Shown: in pieces, positions 3,937 to 6,814 of the stretch
How the letters are laid out: the number at the start of each line of letters is the position of its first letter
Numbering within the stretch: position 1 is the stretch's first letter
DNA from: Mageeibacillus sp. UBA1243
GTDB lineage: Bacteria > Bacillota > Clostridia > UBA1212
NCBI GenBank assembly: GCA_002308595.1
Contig: DBWH01000012.1
Coordinates: 1-6,814 of the forward strand
Length of the DNA stretch: 6,814 nucleotides
Direction: 5' to 3'
Program-made: the position numbers and the translations under genes
Notes under the pieces: generated by a model
The model's database searches: none
What the model was told of the DNA's origin: nothing
What the model saw: only the letters and a program-made list of their open reading frames with translations

Positions 3937-6708
3937 GTTTCTTTCGACCTGCTCCATAACGTAGCACTCGGCAACGTCGCCCTCTTTGATGTCGTTGTAG
4001 GATTCAAATGACAGACCGCACTCGTAGCCCGAAGCAACTTCCTTGACGTCGTCCTGGAAACGCTTGAGCGAAGCCAGCTTGCCCTCGTAGACCACGATAC
4101 CGTCCCTGACGATGCGTACGTCGGAGTTCCTCTGGACCTTGCCGTTGAGCACGTAGCCGCCCGCGACCGTACCGACACCCGAAACCTTGAACGTCTTCCT
4201 GATTTCGACGTGGCCTGTGACGACCTCTTTGAACTCGGGCTTGAGCATACCCTTCATAGCGGCCTTGACGTCCTCGATCGCGTCGTAGATGACCTTGTAG
4301 AGCTTGACGTCAACGTGTTTCTCATTGGCCATTTCCCCTACGTTTCCGATAGGTCTCACGTTGAAGCCGATGATGACCGCGTTGGATGCCTCTGCGAGGA
4401 GAACGTCGCTCTCGTTGACACCGCCAACGGCAGAGTGGATAACCCTGACGCGAACTTCGTCGTTGCTGATGGATTCGAGCGATGACTTGACGGCCTCGAC
4501 GCTTCCCTTAACGTCCGCCTTGACGATGATGTCAAGGTTCTTGACTTCGCCGGCCTTGATCTGGCTGTAGAGATCCTCGAGGGTGACCTTGTTGGAGTAG
4601 GTCATAGTCTTTTCGCGGTTCTTGGCGATGCGCTCGTCGGCAACCTTCTTGGCGAGGTGCTCGTCCTTGTTGACGCAGTAGAATACCTTACCTGCTTCGG
4701 GAACTTCGGGAAGACCCGTGACCTCGACAGGCATTGAGGGACCCGCCTCTTTGATGGTGCGGCCTTTGTCGTCCGTCATGCGTCTCACGTGGCCGAAAGT
4801 GGTCTCGGTGAGGATTGCGTCGCCCGTTCTCAGAGTACCTCTCTGGACGAGAAGCGTTGCGACAGGACCTTTGTTCTTGTCGAGTTTAGCCTCGATAACG
4901 GTGCCTTTGCACTGCTTCGTGCGGCTTGCCTTGAGCTCGAGGATGTCTGCTGAAAGGATGACCGTCTCAAGGAGTTCGTCAATGTTGATGCCTTTCTTGG
5001 CGGATACCGGCACGAACGGAACGTCGCCGCCCCAGTCTTCGCACACGATGCCCTGCTCGGCCATCTCGTTCTTGACGCGGTCGATGTTGGCGCCTTCCTT
5101 GTCGATCTTGTTGACTGCGACAACGACTGAGACGTTGGCGGCCTTGGCGTGGTTGATCGCTTCTATTGTCTGAGGCATAACGCCGTCGTCAGCTGCGACA
5201 ACGATGATCGCAACGTCCGTAACCTGGGCGCCTCTTGCACGCATTGCGGTGAAGGCTTCGTGTCCCGGTGTGTCGAGGAACGTGATCTTGTGGTCGTTGA
5301 TTGTGACAGTGTAGGCACCGATGTGCTGCGTGATACCGCCGGCCTCTCCCGCCGTGACGCTCGTGTTTCTGATGGCGTCGAGGAGCGAAGTTTTACCGTG
5401 GTCAACGTGTCCCATTACAACGACTACAGGCGGCCTCGGCTCTGCATCCTCAACGGGCTCTTTGTCCTCGGGATCCTCAAGGAGGAGTTCCTCGTTGCTG
5501 ACAATGATTTCGGGCTCTGCAGTGATTCCGTAGCTGTCGGCAATGATAGCCGCTGTGTCAAAGTCAATTTCCTGGTTCTGCGAAGCCATGATGCCCTCTT
5601 TAAAGAGCTTCATAATGACTTCCGAAACAGTCTTCTTGATGAGCGAAGCGAACGCACCGACTGTGATCGTCGGAGGAATCTTCACATTGGTGAGCTTCTG
5701 GGCCTGAATTCTTGCCTGCTCGTCAATCTGATTCTTTTTCTTTTGCTTCGGGTTCTTCAGGCCCTGGCGGTTTTTCTCAACGTAGTTGTCGTTGATCGAG
5801 AACTCGTCGCTCTCAACGTCCGAAACGGATCCCTTTGAACCGATCCAGTTTCTTGCGTCGTTGTACTTGCCGGCTTTCTGCGGGCCTGCTGTACGCCTTG
5901 TACCCTCGTTGCGCTTCTCTGTCTTGGCGCTGTCCTTGTCCCTGCCGCTGTCTCTGCGCTGCGTGCCTGCGGGCTGCGCGGAAGCCGAGCTGCTCTGCTG
6001 GGGTCTGCCCTGTCCTGCCTGACCTGCGGGTTTCTTGTCGCCCTGGTTTCTGTTGTCGTAGGGGCGCCTGTCATTGTTCCACTGGTCGCGCGGTCTCTGG
6101 TCGCCTCTGTCGCCTCTGTCGCCTCTCGAGTCGCGGTCGCCTCTTGAGTCGCGGTCGCCCTGCGGCCTGTCGCCTCTCCTCGGCGGGTTCTGTCTGGAAC
6201 CCGAGCCCGTAGCTGTGCCCTGCGGCACACGCCTTATAATAGGCTGAACCCTAATCGGATGAACCGTGACCTCAGGCTGCTTCCTCTCGGGAGGAGTCTC
6301 CTTCGGTTTTTCTTCTGTTTTAGTTTCAGCTGCAGGAGCTTCTGCCGCGGCGTTTCCGTCAGCCTCAGGAGCTTTTGCCTCCTCAGGCTTTGTCTCGGAA
6401 GCTGTTGTTTCAGCCGCCGGAGCTTCCGTTTTAGCCGCTTCGGCCGTCTCCTCAGCCTTCGGAGCCTCTTCCTTTACCGGAGCTGCTTCCTTAACGGCTT
6501 CCGCTTCCTTCGCCGGTGCGGCTTCTTTTTCCGCTGGAGCAGCAGCGCCCTCTTCTACCGGAGGTTTCTTGGCCTTCTTATTGACACGGCCGACGCGAAG
6601 GGTCTTCGTTCCCGAAATACCGCTCACAGTCTTCTGCGGAACCGATGATTCAACCTTTGTCTCGATAGAATCTTCAGTCTTAGCTGTTTTCTTCTCTTTT
6701 TCTGCCAT
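3931..6708 (-). CDS. infB: Translation initiation factor IF2
   Basis: The product is a GTPase that brings initiator fMet-tRNA to the 30S subunit and promotes subunit joining. The protein is 925 aa. Residues 1-340 are a low-complexity linker: Ala/Glu/Pro/Lys-rich at about 51-140 and Arg/Gly/Asp-rich at about 176-225. An IF2_N-like domain covers about 343-395. The G domain follows with all motifs intact: GHVDHGKT (433-440), [10 protein letters not shown] (457-466), DTPGH (479-483), NKID (533-536) and SAKKG (569-573). Domains II to IV, including the fMet-tRNA-binding C2 region, run to the end. ATG 6708 is chosen because AGGAGG lies 5 nt upstream; an in-frame start at 6750 would overlap the upstream gene and lacks support. 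The linker makes it longer than the roughly 716 aa Bacillus protein. The stop codon lies inside one copy of a 34-bp direct repeat. Confidence 0.98.
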   Translation of the reverse strand: MAEKEKKTAKTEDSIETKVESSVPQKTVSGISGTKTLRVGRVNKKAKKPPVEEGAAAPAEKEAAPAKEAEAVKEAAPVKEEAPKAEETAEAAKTEAPAAETTASETKPEEAKAPEADGNAAAEAPAAETKTEEKPKETPPERKQPEVTVHPIRVQPIIRRVPQGTATGSGSRQNPPRRGDRPQGDRDSRGDRDSRGDRGDRGDQRPRDQWNNDRRPYDNRNQGDKKPAGQAGQGRPQQSSSASAQPAGTQRRDSGRDKDSAKTEKRNEGTRRTAGPQKAGKYNDARNWIGSKGSVSDVESDEFSINDNYVEKNRQGLKNPKQKKKNQIDEQARIQAQKLTNVKIPPTITVGAFASLIKKTVSEVIMKLFKEGIMASQNQEIDFDTAAIIADSYGITAEPEIIVSNEELLLEDPEDKEPVEDAEPRPPVVVVMGHVDHGKTSLLDAIRNTSVTAGEAGGITQHIGAYTVTINDHKITFLDTPGHEAFTAMRARGAQVTDVAIIVVAADDGVMPQTIEAINHAKAANVSVVVAVNKIDKEGANIDRVKNEMAEQGIVCEDWGGDVPFVPVSAKKGINIDELLETVILSADILELKASRTKQCKGTVIEAKLDKNKGPVATLLVQRGTLRTGDAILTETTFGHVRRMTDDKGRTIKEAGPSMPVEVTGLPEVPEAGKVFYCVNKDEHLAKKVADERIAKNREKTMTYSNKVTLEDLYSQIKAGEVKNLDIIVKADVKGSVEAVKSSLESISNDEVRVRVIHSAVGGVNESDVLLAEASNAVIIGFNVRPIGNVGEMANEKHVDVKLYKVIYDAIEDVKAAMKGMLKPEFKEVVTGHVEIRKTFKVSGVGTVAGGYVLNGKVQRNSDVRIVRDGIVVYEGKLASLKRFQDDVKEVASGYECGLSFESYNDIKEGDVAECYVMEQVERNL
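6097..6177 (-). repeat. In-gene tandem repeat encoding an Arg-Gly-Asp-rich tract of IF2
   Basis: Degenerate 9-bp units of the GTCGCCTCT type (plus strand) and a longer 18-bp unit, GAGTCGCGGTCGCCTCTT, are repeated here. They encode IF2 residues 178-204 as variations on RGD, RDS and GDR. The tract is highly charged, is predicted to be disordered, and lies in the linker before the IF2_N-like domain. Such repeats change length by slippage in multiples of three without breaking the frame. The DNA repetition is seen directly; instability is an inference. Confidence 0.8.
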
Positions 6709-6713
6709 CGTTT

Positions 6714-6719
6714 CCTCCT
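6714..6719 (-). promoter_or_regulatory. infB Shine-Dalgarno site
   Basis: The minus strand reads AGGAGG, a full anti-16S match, followed by 5 nt and the ATG at 6708. It decides the infB start over the in-frame ATG 42 bases upstream. It sits in the 13-nt gap after the upstream stop codon. Confidence 0.93.
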
Positions 6720-6721
6720 GT

Positions 6722-6814
6722 TTATTCCGCATCTTCTGCGGACTTTTCAATTCTTCCTAGTTCGTCGATCAGGCTCATGAGTTTCTTCCCCATTCCCTGA
6801 TCCAGTATCACGAT
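6722..6814 (-). CDS. C-terminal fragment of probable YlxQ (L7Ae-family RNA-binding protein)
   Basis: The minus strand is open from the window edge for 30 codons and then reaches TAA. The translation begins [20 protein letters not shown] and ends in an acidic tail. The start lies outside the window. Thirteen bases separate the stop from the infB ATG, so the two are clearly in one operon. In Firmicutes the gene directly before infB is normally ylxQ (rplGA), a small kink-turn RNA-binding protein of the ribosomal L7Ae family. The visible piece, a hydrophobic strand followed by a short helix, is compatible with the end of that fold but too short to prove it. The identification therefore rests mainly on gene order. 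Confidence 0.6.
   Translation of the reverse strand: MVILDQGMGKKLMSLIDELGRIEKSAEDAE

Noticed and set aside
4718..5838. Long plus-strand open frames (151 and 229 codons) opposite infB
   Set aside because: They lie entirely antisense to the conserved G domain and later domains, have no ribosome-binding site or recognisable protein features, and are the expected shadow of a GC-biased gene.
6709..6750. infB start at 6750
   Set aside because: It would overlap the upstream gene, lacks a good ribosome site, and a perfect AGGAGG precedes the ATG at 6708.
6266..6760. Plus-strand 164-codon Ala/Ser/Phe-rich frame
   Set aside because: It is the antisense reading of the low-complexity IF2 linker; its composition simply mirrors that repeat-rich DNA.

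Overview
The window is a stretch of bacterial chromosome, and every supported gene lies on the minus strand. Read in the direction of transcription (right to left) the order is: the C-terminal end of a probable L7Ae-type YlxQ protein, infB (translation initiation factor IF2), rbfA (30S ribosome-binding factor A), truB (tRNA pseudouridine-55 synthase), ribF (riboflavin kinase/FAD synthetase), and an unidentified six-helix membrane protein. The order ylxQ-infB-rbfA-truB-ribF is the 3' half of the conserved nusA-infB operon of Firmicutes. Protein style and gene order suggest a moderately GC-rich Clostridia member; no finer placement can be made by eye. Many Clostridia carry a DHH phosphoesterase gene (nrnA) between rbfA and truB, and it is absent here.

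Layout: 6722-6814 is the ylxQ tail. infB is 3931-6708, with a consensus Shine-Dalgarno sequence 5 nt before ATG. A 267-bp gap (3664-3930) follows, unusually long for this junction and packed with structured repeats. rbfA is 3298-3663 and truB 3231-2293 plus stop. A 75-bp gap holds a 10-bp direct repeat. ribF is 1270-2214. A 216-bp gap carries a near-consensus sigma-70 promoter (1102-1130), so the membrane protein gene (160-1053) can be its own transcription unit. The left 159 bp hold two more structured repeats.

Functionally, YlxQ, IF2, RbfA and TruB serve ribosome maturation, translation initiation and tRNA modification. RibF makes FMN and FAD and is a common passenger at the end of this operon. 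The membrane protein has no evident link to them.

The most interesting signal is not a protein. A 60-bp gapless, palindrome-based element occurs three times (1-60, 85-144, 3763-3822), at 45-50 of 60 identities between pairs. The copies share asymmetric bulges and show paired compensatory base changes, which looks like a selected RNA or single-stranded-DNA fold. Wobble pairs suggest the folded strand is the plus strand, opposite to the genes. One copy sits beside a second 85-bp inverted-repeat structure, and both lie between 34-bp direct repeats, one of which contains the infB stop codon. This looks like a composite intergenic insertion that split infB from rbfA.
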